Part shown: one piece after another, positions 17,496 to 26,608 of the stretch
Layout of the letters: the number at the start of each line of letters is the position of its first letter
Position numbering within the stretch: position 1 is the first letter of the stretch
Assembly: GCF_034259205.1 (NCBI RefSeq)
Contig: NZ_CP139487.1
Coordinates: forward strand, 2,356,001-2,420,000
DNA: 64,000 bases
From: Peredibacter starrii
GTDB taxonomy: Bacteria; Bdellovibrionota; Bacteriovoracia; Bacteriovoracales; Bacteriovoracaceae
Reading direction: 5' to 3'
Program-made: the position numbers and the translations under genes
Notes under the pieces: model-generated
The model's input: the letters and a program-made list of their open reading frames with translations, nothing else
Told to the model about the DNA's origin: nothing
Databases searched by the model: none

Positions 17496-18431
17496 TTATA
17501 AATCCAGAGAAAGCGACTGATGAATTTTTTGTCTTCTCTTATTATAGGCCTTCGTCATTGAGATATCTCTATGGCCAACAAAATCGGCCACTCTTTCCAG
17601 AGCATGTCCCTTATCTAATAACATACCAATTACGGTTGAACGGGCCGAGTGAATGGTGATGTCTCCCCTAACACCAATCATCTTGGCGTATCTTTTTATA
17701 ATGTAATTAAGAGTCTTGGGATCCAGTGGGCGATTCACATTATTCTTAGTACCTCTGAAAATGTAATCATCCTGGGTCATGGTGTATCCAGCGGATTCGG
17801 CCCACTGAAGATATTCGGAAAGTGCTGCTTCGGCCTTAGGGTTTAATGGTGTGACCATTTCACGATGTCCTTTGGCGAAATACTTCACAACTGTGAAACC
17901 ATTTTGTTCATCCAGATTTTTAAACTGCAGATGCGAGACCTCTCGGTGGCGCATACCTGTGGTGAAGAACAACGTAAGAATCGCTTTATGCAGTTTTCCT
18001 GAAGGTAGATCAGTATTGATAGCGGCCAGTAAATGAACTACTTCTTCATCTGAAAGATCCTGAGTTTTCACTTCTTTGGGGATGCTAAATCGCTTCACTC
18101 TCCCTACTGGATTTTTTTCAATTAAATCCAAATCCATCAAGTAATCATAGAAAGACCAAAGGGTCGCTAAAATGCGGTTCACGCTACGAGGTGAATAATC
18201 CTCTTTTAAAAGCAGATCTTTAAATGCCACCACATGAGCGTGTTCCACACGTGTCTCATCAATAAAGCGAAAATGATCCTGCAAAAAACCCAAAAATTTT
18301 CGAAGATCACGCGTGTAAGCATCACGCGTATGTTCAGAACTGAAGTTATGGATGAAGCCGTAATAGAGTTTGTTCCGATCAACACGGCCGGATTTGGTGA
18401 GTTTAAAATCACTAAAGACTTCGAGATTCAT
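17496..18431 (-). CDS. Tyrosine recombinase (XerC/D-like integrase)
   Basis: 311 residues with an N-terminal SAM-like core-binding domain (about 20-105) and a catalytic domain with all active-site residues visible: Arg161 (TTGMRHREV), Lys188, His261 and Arg264 (HSAR), His287 (VGHRDI) and Tyr296 (KAYNKRR). It would cut and rejoin DNA through Tyr296. It starts inside the upstream ribbon-helix-helix gene (4-base overlap). No integrated element or att duplication was seen, so it could be a site-specific recombinase that now has a chromosomal role. Confidence 0.88.
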   Translation of the reverse strand: MNLEVFSDFKLTKSGRVDRNKLYYGFIHNFSSEHTRDAYTRDLRKFLGFLQDHFRFIDETRVEHAHVVAFKDLLLKEDYSPRSVNRILATLWSFYDYLMDLDLIEKNPVGRVKRFSIPKEVKTQDLSDEEVVHLLAAINTDLPSGKLHKAILTLFFTTGMRHREVSHLQFKNLDEQNGFTVVKYFAKGHREMVTPLNPKAEAALSEYLQWAESAGYTMTQDDYIFRGTKNNVNRPLDPKTLNYIIKRYAKMIGVRGDITIHSARSTVIGMLLDKGHALERVADFVGHRDISMTKAYNKRRQKIHQSLSLDL

Positions 18432-18997
18432 AGAACGACTCTTTTATTAGAATTCCAATCCAGACAAAACGAGAGTAGGGCCCAGTCTTCACGAGGAAGC
18501 ATCTTCTGAAGGGCCTTTGGGGTATAGTTTAAAACTTTGAGAAGGAGCATGACCTGATCAACGGTCTTTGTAATCGTGGCCCTTTCCTTGATTGTAAGTT
18601 CAAGCTTTTCGCCCTTCTTTACTCTCCCCTCAAAACCTTTAAGCTCCAGTTGCACGGTCTTTAAGGACTCTTTTAAAACTCGCATGTGCCCAAGGCTGCG
18701 TTTTTCGTGCTCGATAAAGCGCTCAATAATAAAACGGATTTTGCGGCCGCGGCCCTGGATCTTAGTGTCTTTAACCACCATGCTGTCCAGGAACTTTAAA
18801 AATTCCGGTGCCAGACACAGGGTGAAATTACGGGCCTTCTTAGATTCTTCCTTGGCGGGACGCCCGGGTTTTCTCTGGGCTTTCTTTTTGAAGGCCGGTG
18901 CGGGTTTTGATTCAACGAAATGTTTTACGATGGGTTCAGCTGCTGCTGCCTCAGGCTTTTTCTGCAAAAGCCGCTTTAAAACTGATTCACTGCCCAT
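18428..18997 (-). CDS. Ribbon-helix-helix/AT-hook-like DNA-binding protein
   Basis: 189 residues from ATG 18997, chosen for the GGGAG upstream. An Ala/Lys-rich N-terminus carries an AT-hook-like RKPGRPAK. It is followed by FTLCLAPEFLKFLDSMV and GRKIRFIIERFIEH, which read as the strand and two helices of a ribbon-helix-helix fold. The C-terminal half is a coiled coil. It overlaps the recombinase gene, so it is likely its partner or repressor. A paired inverted operator-like sequence lies upstream. Confidence 0.6.
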   Translation of the reverse strand: MGSESVLKRLLQKKPEAAAAEPIVKHFVESKPAPAFKKKAQRKPGRPAKEESKKARNFTLCLAPEFLKFLDSMVVKDTKIQGRGRKIRFIIERFIEHEKRSLGHMRVLKESLKTVQLELKGFEGRVKKGEKLELTIKERATITKTVDQVMLLLKVLNYTPKALQKMLPREDWALLSFCLDWNSNKRVVL

Positions 18998-19087
18998 TTT
19001 TGAACTCCCTACATGCCCTATTTCCACAGAACAAAAACCTAAGACGCATCGTTCTGTCGCATAATTCCCCTTATGAGGTATAAAAAC

Positions 19088-19134
19088 AGTATAGAAAAAC
19101 TAAATCAGTTTTAATAGTAAAATTGATCTAGTTT
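19088..19134 (-). promoter_or_regulatory. Paired operator-like sites upstream of the recombinase operon
   Basis: AAACTAAATCAGTTTT (19097-19112) and, on the other strand, AAACTAGATCAATTTT (19134-19119) agree at 14 of 16 positions. Their centres are 22 bp apart, about two helical turns. The first site lies directly upstream of a minus-strand TATACT (19093-19088), so a bound protein would block the promoter. The likely binder is the ribbon-helix-helix-like product. Confidence 0.45.
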
Positions 19135-19193
19135 AAATATTGGCGAATGAGCATAAATGAACCGATGCGATTTGTCAGGTATTATTCAGGTAA

Positions 19194-19217
19194 TAAAAAA
19201 GGGCCCCGAAGGACCCT
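19194..19217 (-). terminator. Rho-independent terminator of asd
   Basis: On the minus strand AGGGTCC, a TTCG loop and GGGCCCT are followed by TTTTTATT. The C(UUCG)G tetraloop and one G-U pair make a compact, typical terminator 27 bases after the asd stop. Confidence 0.8.
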
Positions 19218-19243
19218 CATTTTGATGAATTTGTGAGTGAAAA

Positions 19244-20344
19244 TTAGCTTTGTAGCACTTGTCTTAAAACACAACGAAGTGGTTCAGCGGCACCCCAAAG
19301 AAGCTGATCACCAAGCGTGAAAGCGTTGAAGTAAGAGTCTCCGATAGTCATCGGACGGATACGACCGATTGGCACATGCATTTTGCCTGAAACCGCTGCT
19401 GGAGTAAGGGCCTTCAAAGTATCTGGCTTATTGTTTGGAACTAATCGAACCCAGTCGTTAGCTGAAGCAATGATCTCTTCAACCGTTGAAAGGTGAGCTG
19501 ATTTTTTCAATTTAATCGTTAGACCTTGTGAGTGACAGCGAAGAGCTCCCACGCGCACACATGTTCCATCGATTGGAATGATTGTTTGTGACTGAAGGAT
19601 CTTATTCGCCTCAACCTGAGCTTTCCATTCTTCTTTAGACTGACCAGAAGGCATTTCTGAATCGATCCATGGCAGAACGTTCAGGGCCAGCGGATGACCG
19701 AAGTTTTGAGTGGGAAATTGAGAACTCGTCATAAGAGACGTCATTTGTTTTTCAAGAGTCAAAGCATCGGCCGCAGGATTTGCAGAGAACGCAGTTCCTA
19801 CTGACTTCATCTGATCCAGAAGCTCGATCATGTTCTTAGCACCGGCACCTGAGGCCGCTTGATAAGTCATCGAGCTCACCCACTCCACCATGTTTTCTTT
19901 GAAAAGACCGTGTAAAGCAATCAAGAGTAGGGACACTGTACAGTTACCACCTACGAAATTCTTAGTGCCTTTATTAATCGCTTCCTGAATGTTGTTACGG
20001 TTAACCGGATCAAGCACGATCACGCTATCGTCTTTCATGCGAAGTGTACTGGCCGCATCGATCCAGATTCCATTCCATCCTTCTTTACGAAGAAGCGGAA
20101 ACATTTCTGTGGTGTAATCGCCACCCTGACAAGAGACAAGAATGTCCATCTTGGAGAGTTCTTTAGAATCCATTGCACTTAGAAGCTTATCGTGTGAATT
20201 GGGCATTTTGGGAGCCGCTTCACCTGTCTGAGAAGTAGAGAAGAAGTAAGATTCCATGTGAGAAAAATCATTTTCTTCCTTCATGCGTTCCATCAGAACT
20301 GATCCTACCATTCCACGCCATCCAATAAATCCAACTTTCTTCAT
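19244..20344 (-). CDS. asd: Aspartate-semialdehyde dehydrogenase
   Basis: Reduces aspartyl phosphate to aspartate semialdehyde, the branch point to lysine/DAP, threonine and methionine. The N-terminus VGFIGWRGMVGSVL matches the E. coli-type enzyme, and the catalytic Cys is in GGNCTVSLLL. 366 residues is normal. It is divergent from the riboswitch-led lysC operon and has its own terminator. GGAG precedes the ATG by nine bases. Confidence 0.96.
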   Translation of the reverse strand: MKKVGFIGWRGMVGSVLMERMKEENDFSHMESYFFSTSQTGEAAPKMPNSHDKLLSAMDSKELSKMDILVSCQGGDYTTEMFPLLRKEGWNGIWIDAASTLRMKDDSVIVLDPVNRNNIQEAINKGTKNFVGGNCTVSLLLIALHGLFKENMVEWVSSMTYQAASGAGAKNMIELLDQMKSVGTAFSANPAADALTLEKQMTSLMTSSQFPTQNFGHPLALNVLPWIDSEMPSGQSKEEWKAQVEANKILQSQTIIPIDGTCVRVGALRCHSQGLTIKLKKSAHLSTVEEIIASANDWVRLVPNNKPDTLKALTPAAVSGKMHVPIGRIRPMTIGDSYFNAFTLGDQLLWGAAEPLRCVLRQVLQS

Positions 20345-20414
20345 GTCTTAACTCTCCGTTTGAGTTTTAGAGATCTCTTAAATTAGATAGCTCGAAAAAA
20401 ATTTAAAAGTAAAC

Positions 20415-20443
20415 TTGGAATTTCAAATTTAATTGTCTATGAT
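20415..20443 (+). promoter_or_regulatory. Promoter of the lysC operon
   Basis: TTGGAA (20415-20420) and TATGAT (20438-20443) are 17 bases apart. Transcription would begin near 20450, exactly at the 5' edge of the lysine aptamer. Confidence 0.6.
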
Positions 20444-20450
20444 CTATTTG

Positions 20451-20714
20451 TTGCCTAGAGAGGCGCGATCGTTAGGTAGAAAGTTGGAAGGATTAAAAGC
20501 CGTTAAAACCAACTTTTGAGGGAAGGGTCGCCGAAGTGATTCATGAGTTTTAAATCAGCGAATCATTGGTTGTTGGGGCTGAATCCCCAAGACTGTCACT
20601 GAGATAATAAAGAATCAGTGGGGTGCTTTAGGTAGGTATAAGATTTTCTTACCTTTACCTATCCTATTTCTCCCCCACTACATATAATTTTTAGACTAAT
20701 TTCCAACTTGGAGA
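20451..20714 (+). promoter_or_regulatory. Lysine riboswitch (L-box) with leader
   Basis: The conserved L-box segments occur in order: AGAGGCGCGA (near 20458), GGGTCGCCGAAG (near 20525), GGGGCTGAATCCCC (20575-20588), a P5 stem CACTGA/TCAGTG and a closing TAGGTA that pairs with TGCCTA at the 5' end. The aptamer ends near 20635. No GC-rich stem followed by a T-run is present. AGTGGGG (20617-20623) can instead pair with CCCCACT (20673-20679); when lysine holds the aptamer closed, the freed TCTCC (20669-20673) could pair with the lysC ribosome binding site GGAGA (20710-20714). I therefore favour translational control. Confidence 0.9.
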
Positions 20715-20720
20715 TCTGAA

Positions 20721-22073
20721 ATGTCGCACGCACTTATCGTTTCGAAATTTGGTGGAACTTCCATGGGTGATCTAACTTCTATGCAAAGAAGTGCTCTCAT
20801 CAGTGCTGAACGTAAATCAACCGTCGTTGTGGTTTCTGCAACTTCTGGCACGACCGATAAACTCATTGAAATCGCGAAGTCAGCATCTCAAGGGCGCATG
20901 GATGATTGCGAGAAATTAGTTTTCTCAGTTAAAGAAAGACATTTAGGTCTTGCAGGACAAGCTGGTGGACAAGAACAGACTGTGGCCATGCTTCAAAGCT
21001 ATTTCACTGAACTTGATCTTCTTGTTCAGAATATTTCATTACTTAAAGAACTCACACCACGCGCTTACGATCACATCCTTTCATTAGGTGAGAGAATGTC
21101 GTCACTTATCTTCCGTGACGTTCTTCAAGCTGCTCTTCCTAACAAAAAAGTTACACTATTAGACGCTCGTACCGTCATTAAAACCGATTCAAACTTCGGC
21201 AAAGCTACTCCTCAGATTGACGTCATTGAAAGAGAAGCTATGGCGAGAATGAATCTTTCTGGAGATCAAGTTTATGTCACACAAGGTTTCATCGGCGGAG
21301 ACTCAGAAGGCAACACGACAATTCTTGGTCGTGGCGGCTCTGATTATTCTGCAGCTCTTTTCGCTGAAGGTATTTCAGCAAATGTTCTAGAAATTTGGAC
21401 AGATGTGGCGGGTGTAGCGACAACCGATCCGCGACTGTGCCCAACAGCTCGTATTATCCCTGAGCTTTCATACTCAGAAGCGGGCGAAATGGCCCAATAC
21501 GGGGCAAAGATTCTTCATCCTGCAACTATCGCACCGGCCGTTCGTAAGAATATCCCGGTCTTCGTCGGATCAAGTTTTGAAAAAGACCTCCCAGGAACCT
21601 GGATCAGAACTTCCGTGGATCACCGTCCGGCCGTACGTGCGATTACGAAAAGAAATGCTCAAGCACTTTTAACGATTACAACTCCTAGCATGTATAACGC
21701 TTACGGATTCATGTCAGGACTATTTGAAGTGTTTGGTCGTCACCGTGTTTCAGTGGACTGTGTAACGACTTCTGAGATCTCAGTTGCCGTGACAGTGGAC
21801 AATGCCACACTCGAAAACGAGAAGTTCATCCGTGACCTTGAGACTGTTGGAAATATCAACATTGAGGCCGGCTACTCGCTGATCTCGCTCATTGGTAACG
21901 AGCTCACACTGAAACCAAGCTTAGCAAAAACAATTTTCTCAACTATTGATGCAGTTAACATCCGTATGATGAGCTTAGGTGCTTCATCATACAACTTTAA
22001 CTTCCTGGTGAAAGAAGAAGATTCAAAATCTGTTATTCAGAAACTTCATAAAACACTTATCGAGGAAGTATGA
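20721..22073 (+). CDS. lysC: Aspartokinase, lysine-regulated
   Basis: Phosphorylates aspartate, the first step to lysine. KFGGTSMG at the N-terminus and the kinase block FIGGDSEGNTTILGRGGSDYSA are visible, followed by two C-terminal ACT-type domains for allosteric control. 450 residues matches the monofunctional LysC class (E. coli LysC 449). Preceded by the lysine riboswitch; overlaps dapB by 4 bases. Confidence 0.96.
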   Translation: MSHALIVSKFGGTSMGDLTSMQRSALISAERKSTVVVVSATSGTTDKLIEIAKSASQGRMDDCEKLVFSVKERHLGLAGQAGGQEQTVAMLQSYFTELDLLVQNISLLKELTPRAYDHILSLGERMSSLIFRDVLQAALPNKKVTLLDARTVIKTDSNFGKATPQIDVIEREAMARMNLSGDQVYVTQGFIGGDSEGNTTILGRGGSDYSAALFAEGISANVLEIWTDVAGVATTDPRLCPTARIIPELSYSEAGEMAQYGAKILHPATIAPAVRKNIPVFVGSSFEKDLPGTWIRTSVDHRPAVRAITKRNAQALLTITTPSMYNAYGFMSGLFEVFGRHRVSVDCVTTSEISVAVTVDNATLENEKFIRDLETVGNINIEAGYSLISLIGNELTLKPSLAKTIFSTIDAVNIRMMSLGASSYNFNFLVKEEDSKSVIQKLHKTLIEEV

Positions 22074-22732
22074 GAATAGCCTTACTCGGTAAAGGAAAGA
22101 CTGGATCAAAGGTCCTTGAGTTTGCTCAAGACGTAGAAGTCTTTGATTCAAGCAATGTTCCGACCTACGACAAATTGATTAAGCACGACGTGATTATATC
22201 TTTCCTCCCAGGAGAGGCCTTTGAGGCGCTAATCCCCGTTTTGCTTGAAACGAAGAAACCGGTAGTGACTGGTTCTACTGGTTTTAAGTGGCCTGTGAAT
22301 TTTGACAAGACTCTCCAGGAGAAAAATGTTTCGTGGATTTTTGCCACGAACTTTTCTCTTGGGGTAGTTGTCCTCAAACAATTAATCGAACGACTTCATC
22401 AGGTAGATGGGCTTTTCAAAGAGAAGACGCTTTCCATCCATGAAGTTCACCATACTAAAAAACTTGATGCTCCATCTGGAACTGCACTTTCAATGAAAGA
22501 GTGGCTACAGGAGCCTTGTGAGATTACCTCTGAGCGCACAGGCGATGTGGTGGGTCTCCATACGCTCACACTTGAGACTCCAGGAGAAATTCTACGCCTC
22601 GAACATGAGGCAAAAGACCGCCGACTGTTTGCAGAAGGGGCAGTTTGGGCCGCAAACTACATTACAAAAAACAATATGAAACCGGGCCTCCATGCTTTTC
22701 AAAAAGTAGTGGAAGGTCACTTATCCCTTTAA
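22070..22732 (+). CDS. dapB: 4-Hydroxy-tetrahydrodipicolinate reductase
   Basis: Reduces HTPA to tetrahydrodipicolinate with NAD(P)H. Rossmann motif LLGKGKTGSKV and the catalytic block EVHHTKKLDAPSGTAL are visible. At 220 residues it is shorter than the usual 240-270; the shortening lies in the N-terminal half. Start overlaps lysC, with GAGG just upstream. Confidence 0.92.
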   Translation: MRIALLGKGKTGSKVLEFAQDVEVFDSSNVPTYDKLIKHDVIISFLPGEAFEALIPVLLETKKPVVTGSTGFKWPVNFDKTLQEKNVSWIFATNFSLGVVVLKQLIERLHQVDGLFKEKTLSIHEVHHTKKLDAPSGTALSMKEWLQEPCEITSERTGDVVGLHTLTLETPGEILRLEHEAKDRRLFAEGAVWAANYITKNNMKPGLHAFQKVVEGHLSL

Positions 22733-22742
22733 AGGAGAAGTC

Positions 22743-23624
22743 ATGAACTTAAACAATTACGCACTTTGGACGGCCGTCGTCACTCCCCTACTGGAAAATA
22801 GCACAGTAGATTTTGAGTCACTCACTCGGGTAGTGAACGAACAGGACTCTTCAGATAACGGTCTACTGATCCTTGGATCTACGGCCGAAGCACTTAACCT
22901 GAACTTAGCTCAGAGAATGTCGATCATTGAGCACGTAGTGAAAATGAAGCCAGCTTCTCCAATTATGGTGGGTGTAGGTGGAAACCTTCTGGAAGAACAA
23001 AAAGAGTGGATCACGTATCTAGAGCGCCTGAATGTTCATGCGTATCTTTTAGTGACTCCTCATTATGCCAAGCCAGGTCCAATCGGACAATACAACTGGT
23101 TTAAAGCGCTGATGGATCACTCAACACGTCCTTGTATGCTTTATAACGTTCCAGGCAGAACGGCAGTTGCCATGTCGACTGAAGCGGTCTCTCGTCTGTC
23201 TAATCACAGAAACTTCTGGGCGATCAAAGAAGCTTCGGGCTCAGTTGAAAAATTCAAAGAATATCTTAAGGCCGCGGGCGGTAAAGCTGTTTACTGTGGT
23301 GACGATGCCCTTATGCCGGATTTTGCGAACGCGGGATCTGCAGGTCTGGTCTCTGTTGCTTCAAACGCCTGGCCTAAAGAAACACATCTGTATGTTGAAC
23401 AATGTTTGAAGAAAACTTTCGATGCAAAAGAACTTTGGACAAAAGCTTCGAATAGCCTATTCGTTTGCTCAAATCCAGTTCCGGTGAAACGTCTTCTGGC
23501 AGAACGTGGAGTGATCCGCACACCAGTGATGATGGCACCACTTTCGCATGAAGATATGACGTCAGCGACTCCAGTACTGGAAGCTCACGCCGCAGTTACA
23601 CGTTGGTACAAAGAGGTAAAGTAA
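22743..23624 (+). CDS. dapA: 4-Hydroxy-tetrahydrodipicolinate synthase
   Basis: Condenses pyruvate with aspartate semialdehyde. A TIM-barrel lyase of 293 residues with the Schiff-base Lys in WAIKEASGS and the catalytic Tyr in MLYNVPGRT. AAAGGAG lies just before the ATG. Third gene of the operon. Confidence 0.94.
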   Translation: MNLNNYALWTAVVTPLLENSTVDFESLTRVVNEQDSSDNGLLILGSTAEALNLNLAQRMSIIEHVVKMKPASPIMVGVGGNLLEEQKEWITYLERLNVHAYLLVTPHYAKPGPIGQYNWFKALMDHSTRPCMLYNVPGRTAVAMSTEAVSRLSNHRNFWAIKEASGSVEKFKEYLKAAGGKAVYCGDDALMPDFANAGSAGLVSVASNAWPKETHLYVEQCLKKTFDAKELWTKASNSLFVCSNPVPVKRLLAERGVIRTPVMMAPLSHEDMTSATPVLEAHAAVTRWYKEVK

Positions 23625-24361
23625 TGAACTGGCAAGAAACACTCGATCTATTAGAAAAAGGTCTCGTTCGTTCTGCTCAAAAAGTAGATGGTAAATGGGT
23701 CGCTCAAAAAGAAGTTAAAGAGGCCATTCTCGCGGCCTTCAAAGCTGGAGAGTTAAAAGAATTCGCAGGTGGATTCGTGGATAAGCACAACCTTCCTGCA
23801 CGTGAATTTAAAGTTGAAGATAAGGTTCGTATGGTTCCGGGCGGATCATCTGTCCGTAGAGGTGCTTTTGTTGCCTCAGGAGTGATCATCATGCCTCCGG
23901 CCTATATCAACGTGGGAGCTTACGTGGATTCCGGCACCATGGTCGACTCCCACGCCCTGGTCGGTTCTTGCGCTCAGATTGGGAAGAACGTTCACCTTTC
24001 AGCGGGTGTACAAATCGGTGGTGTTCTCGAGCCAGTTGGACAAACTCCAGTAGTAATCGAAGACAACGCGTTTATCGGTGCAGGGGCCGTGATTGTTGAA
24101 GGTGTGCAAGTTTCAGAGGGTGCAGTGATCGCTCCTGGAACAATTCTTTCTCGTGGTGTGCCTGTGTACGATTGCGTGAATCAACGTGTGCTTGAAATCG
24201 GTGAGCCGATCCCTCCATACGCCGTAGTTGTGACGGGATCTCGTCCAGCAACGAATGAGTGGGCAAAAGCTCAGGGTCTCTCTATGAGATGTGCCATGAT
24301 CATCAAGTACAAAGACGCTAAGACGTCGGCCGCTTTAGAACTAGAATCTCTTTTAAGGTAG
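23624..24361 (+). CDS. dapD: Tetrahydrodipicolinate N-succinyltransferase
   Basis: 245 residues; acylates tetrahydrodipicolinate. A left-handed beta-helix of hexapeptide repeats is evident (GAYVDSGTMVDSHALVGS; QIGKNVHLSAGVQIGGVLEP), matching DapD. The true start is the ATG at 23624 that overlaps the dapA stop (TAATG), with AGAGGT upstream. Using this enzyme implies the succinylase branch (with a DapC/ArgD and DapE encoded elsewhere). Confidence 0.93.
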   Translation: MNWQETLDLLEKGLVRSAQKVDGKWVAQKEVKEAILAAFKAGELKEFAGGFVDKHNLPAREFKVEDKVRMVPGGSSVRRGAFVASGVIIMPPAYINVGAYVDSGTMVDSHALVGSCAQIGKNVHLSAGVQIGGVLEPVGQTPVVIEDNAFIGAGAVIVEGVQVSEGAVIAPGTILSRGVPVYDCVNQRVLEIGEPIPPYAVVVTGSRPATNEWAKAQGLSMRCAMIIKYKDAKTSAALELESLLR

Positions 24362-24365
24362 TCCC

Positions 24366-25556
24366 ATGAATCGAACTGATCACGTCAGAGAAGTCATTAG
24401 CCGTTTCCAATCGTCTTTTTACTTTTACGACCTTGATCAGTTCGAAGCTCATATCCAAAGCATTAAAGCGATTCTTCATCCGGATGTTCGCGTGTGGTAT
24501 GCCACTAAAGCGAATCCCTTATCTGAAATCCTACGCATCTTAAACAAGAATGGTTTCGGTGCTGATGTGGCCAGCATGGGTGAACTTCAACAGGCGCGCA
24601 ATTCTGGTTTCGGTCCGAAGAACTTAATTGCCACTGGTCCTGCGAAAACCAAAAGCTATCTCGCAAGGCTTTTGGAAACTGATGTTGAGGCCATCGTCAT
24701 TGAAAGTATTAATCAATTAAAAGATCTGAATGAAATTGCTGGAAAATTGGGCCGCAAACAAGACGTTTTGTTACGGGTGCAGCTTGAATGGGAAGGCGAT
24801 AAAAGTATACTCGGGGGATCTGCTATTACTCCTTTCGGTTTGGGAGTGAGTGATTGGCAGGACGTGAACCTCGCAAATTTCAAGAACGTAAATGTGATGG
24901 GTGTTCATTGTTTCCAATGGGGCAATGTTCTTGATCTGGATAAACTTCGCGCTGTCTGGGAACACACCGTGGAAGTTTGTCAGAAGATGTCTCATGGAAT
25001 GGGTTTTGAAATGAAAGTCATTGATCTGGGTGGTGGCCTGGGTCTGTCTTATAAAGATGAGCGTGAGCTTCATTTTTCAGACGTTCACGCTCTCTTAATG
25101 GAAATCAAATCTAAATACGAACTACAAAAAATCTGGCTCGAGCTCGGGCGTTTTTCCATTGGAAAATTTGGTTCTTATTTCACACGTGTGGTTGATGTAA
25201 AAACTGTTCGTGGTGAAAACCTGGTGGTCACTGAAGGTGGTATTAATCACATGGCACGGCCCGCATTGGTCGGGGAATCTTTTCCTTGTGAGGCATTTAT
25301 GAACCAGGAGACATCTTTGTCTCGCTACCAGGTTCATGGACCGCTTTGCACGGCCCTGGATAATTTAGGAACGTTTCAATTACCTTCAAATTTGAAACCA
25401 GGGGACTGGTTAGAATTTAAACGAGCAGGGGCCTATGGTTTCTCGGAGAGTATGCCCTACTTCCTGTGCCATAACTTAGTAGGCGAGGCCATCCTGTATC
25501 AGGGCGAGCTTATGGTTCCAAGAGTTCCCAAAACAAACCTTGAGTGGATGGTCTAG
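24366..25556 (+). CDS. lysA: Diaminopimelate decarboxylase-like PLP enzyme
   Basis: Decarboxylates meso-DAP to lysine. A fold-type III PLP enzyme of 396 residues with the PLP Lys in WYATKANPL, the glycine-rich phosphate loop DLGGGLGL and the C-terminal HGPLCTALDNLG block. The usual EPGR motif reads ELGR here. The family also includes other decarboxylases, but its place at the end of the lysine operon supports LysA. Confidence 0.88.
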   Translation: MNRTDHVREVISRFQSSFYFYDLDQFEAHIQSIKAILHPDVRVWYATKANPLSEILRILNKNGFGADVASMGELQQARNSGFGPKNLIATGPAKTKSYLARLLETDVEAIVIESINQLKDLNEIAGKLGRKQDVLLRVQLEWEGDKSILGGSAITPFGLGVSDWQDVNLANFKNVNVMGVHCFQWGNVLDLDKLRAVWEHTVEVCQKMSHGMGFEMKVIDLGGGLGLSYKDERELHFSDVHALLMEIKSKYELQKIWLELGRFSIGKFGSYFTRVVDVKTVRGENLVVTEGGINHMARPALVGESFPCEAFMNQETSLSRYQVHGPLCTALDNLGTFQLPSNLKPGDWLEFKRAGAYGFSESMPYFLCHNLVGEAILYQGELMVPRVPKTNLEWMV

Positions 25557-25612
25557 GTCCAGAAGATATTACCCACCTTCATCTGAACTCCTTTATTCAG
25601 TAACCTTAAAGC

Positions 25613-26608
25613 ATGAAATGGTTAATTCTAATTGTTCTAATTTCATTACCATGCTTTTCCAAAGACATAGATCAGAGTGCTTGTCCTAACTTTGACTATT
25701 CCGATCGTTTTGGTCCAGTTCAGGATCAAGATGGACATGGTCTCTGCTGGGCATTTGCAAGTAGTGCTCTTCTCTCAGAAGACGCCTGTCTAAGGGATAA
25801 AAATAATTGTGGTATAAACATCTCCCCTCTGGATGTTTCAAGTTGCAGAAAAACTCTTTTGGCCAAAAACGAAGGCCGCTCTATAAGTATGGGACTTCAA
25901 TGTGCTCAATCTAATGGAGCTTGCTTTGAAAAAGACTTTTCCTTCGTGACCCAAGGAAGTGCTCTCTGTGGTCTATCCAATACTGGACCTCGATGTATCC
26001 ATGAAAAGTTAAGGGATCTTTACAAGGAGTACCAGGCACTTCAGATCACTCTGGAAAATTGTCAGGAAGAGGCCAACGCTAAAAAATTAAATAAATTTGT
26101 TGATGAGTTCAAAGACCTTCTTAAGCGCTCTATCTCAAGAACTGATGTTACTGATGAGACTGTAAAGGCCCTTCTTCTCGATCCAAAAATCAAAGACTGG
26201 AGCAGCTTTTTGTATAGCGCTCTCAAGAATGAGCGTTGTGCGACTGATAGAATTGATTACTCGCACATTGATCAAAGCAAGTTGTACAACATGACGATCA
26301 TTAAAGATATGAAAGAGAAAGTCCCTTTGGAGAAAAAAGTCGAGCTTGTAAAGACCATGCTCCAAAAGGGAAGAAGCATTGGCTACACCTTTTGCGCAAA
26401 TGAGTCTCTTCCAGGACTTTCCGGGCTTCTTGTTTCTGGTTCATGTGGTTCTCATGCCGTAGTGATCAATGGAATGAGATGGCACAAAGGGGAATGCCAG
26501 CTGAATATTAGAAATTCGTGGGGAAAAAACGGTCCTCTTCACGGATGGATTTCGGCAAAAAAGATTCTGAAACATTCAACCGGGTTACAACAAATTGAGA
26601 CGAAATAA
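25613..26608 (+). CDS. Secreted papain-like cysteine protease
   Basis: 331 residues with a signal peptide (LILIVLISLPCFS). Papain-family residues are present: Gln39 for the oxyanion hole, Cys45 in HGLCWAFAS, His281 in GSHAVVING, and Asn301 in RNSWGKNG. A long helical insert with several Cys separates Cys45 from His281. A secreted protease of this kind fits degradation of prey or environmental protein (inference). No ribosome binding site is seen; TAACCT ends six bases before the ATG. Confidence 0.85.
   Translation: MKWLILIVLISLPCFSKDIDQSACPNFDYSDRFGPVQDQDGHGLCWAFASSALLSEDACLRDKNNCGINISPLDVSSCRKTLLAKNEGRSISMGLQCAQSNGACFEKDFSFVTQGSALCGLSNTGPRCIHEKLRDLYKEYQALQITLENCQEEANAKKLNKFVDEFKDLLKRSISRTDVTDETVKALLLDPKIKDWSSFLYSALKNERCATDRIDYSHIDQSKLYNMTIIKDMKEKVPLEKKVELVKTMLQKGRSIGYTFCANESLPGLSGLLVSGSCGSHAVVINGMRWHKGECQLNIRNSWGKNGPLHGWISAKKILKHSTGLQQIETK

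Noticed and set aside
19060-19200. AT-rich region downstream of the asd terminator as an att site or origin
   Set aside because: No repeated partner sequence, DnaA-box cluster or tRNA end is visible; the repeat pair found fits an operator better.
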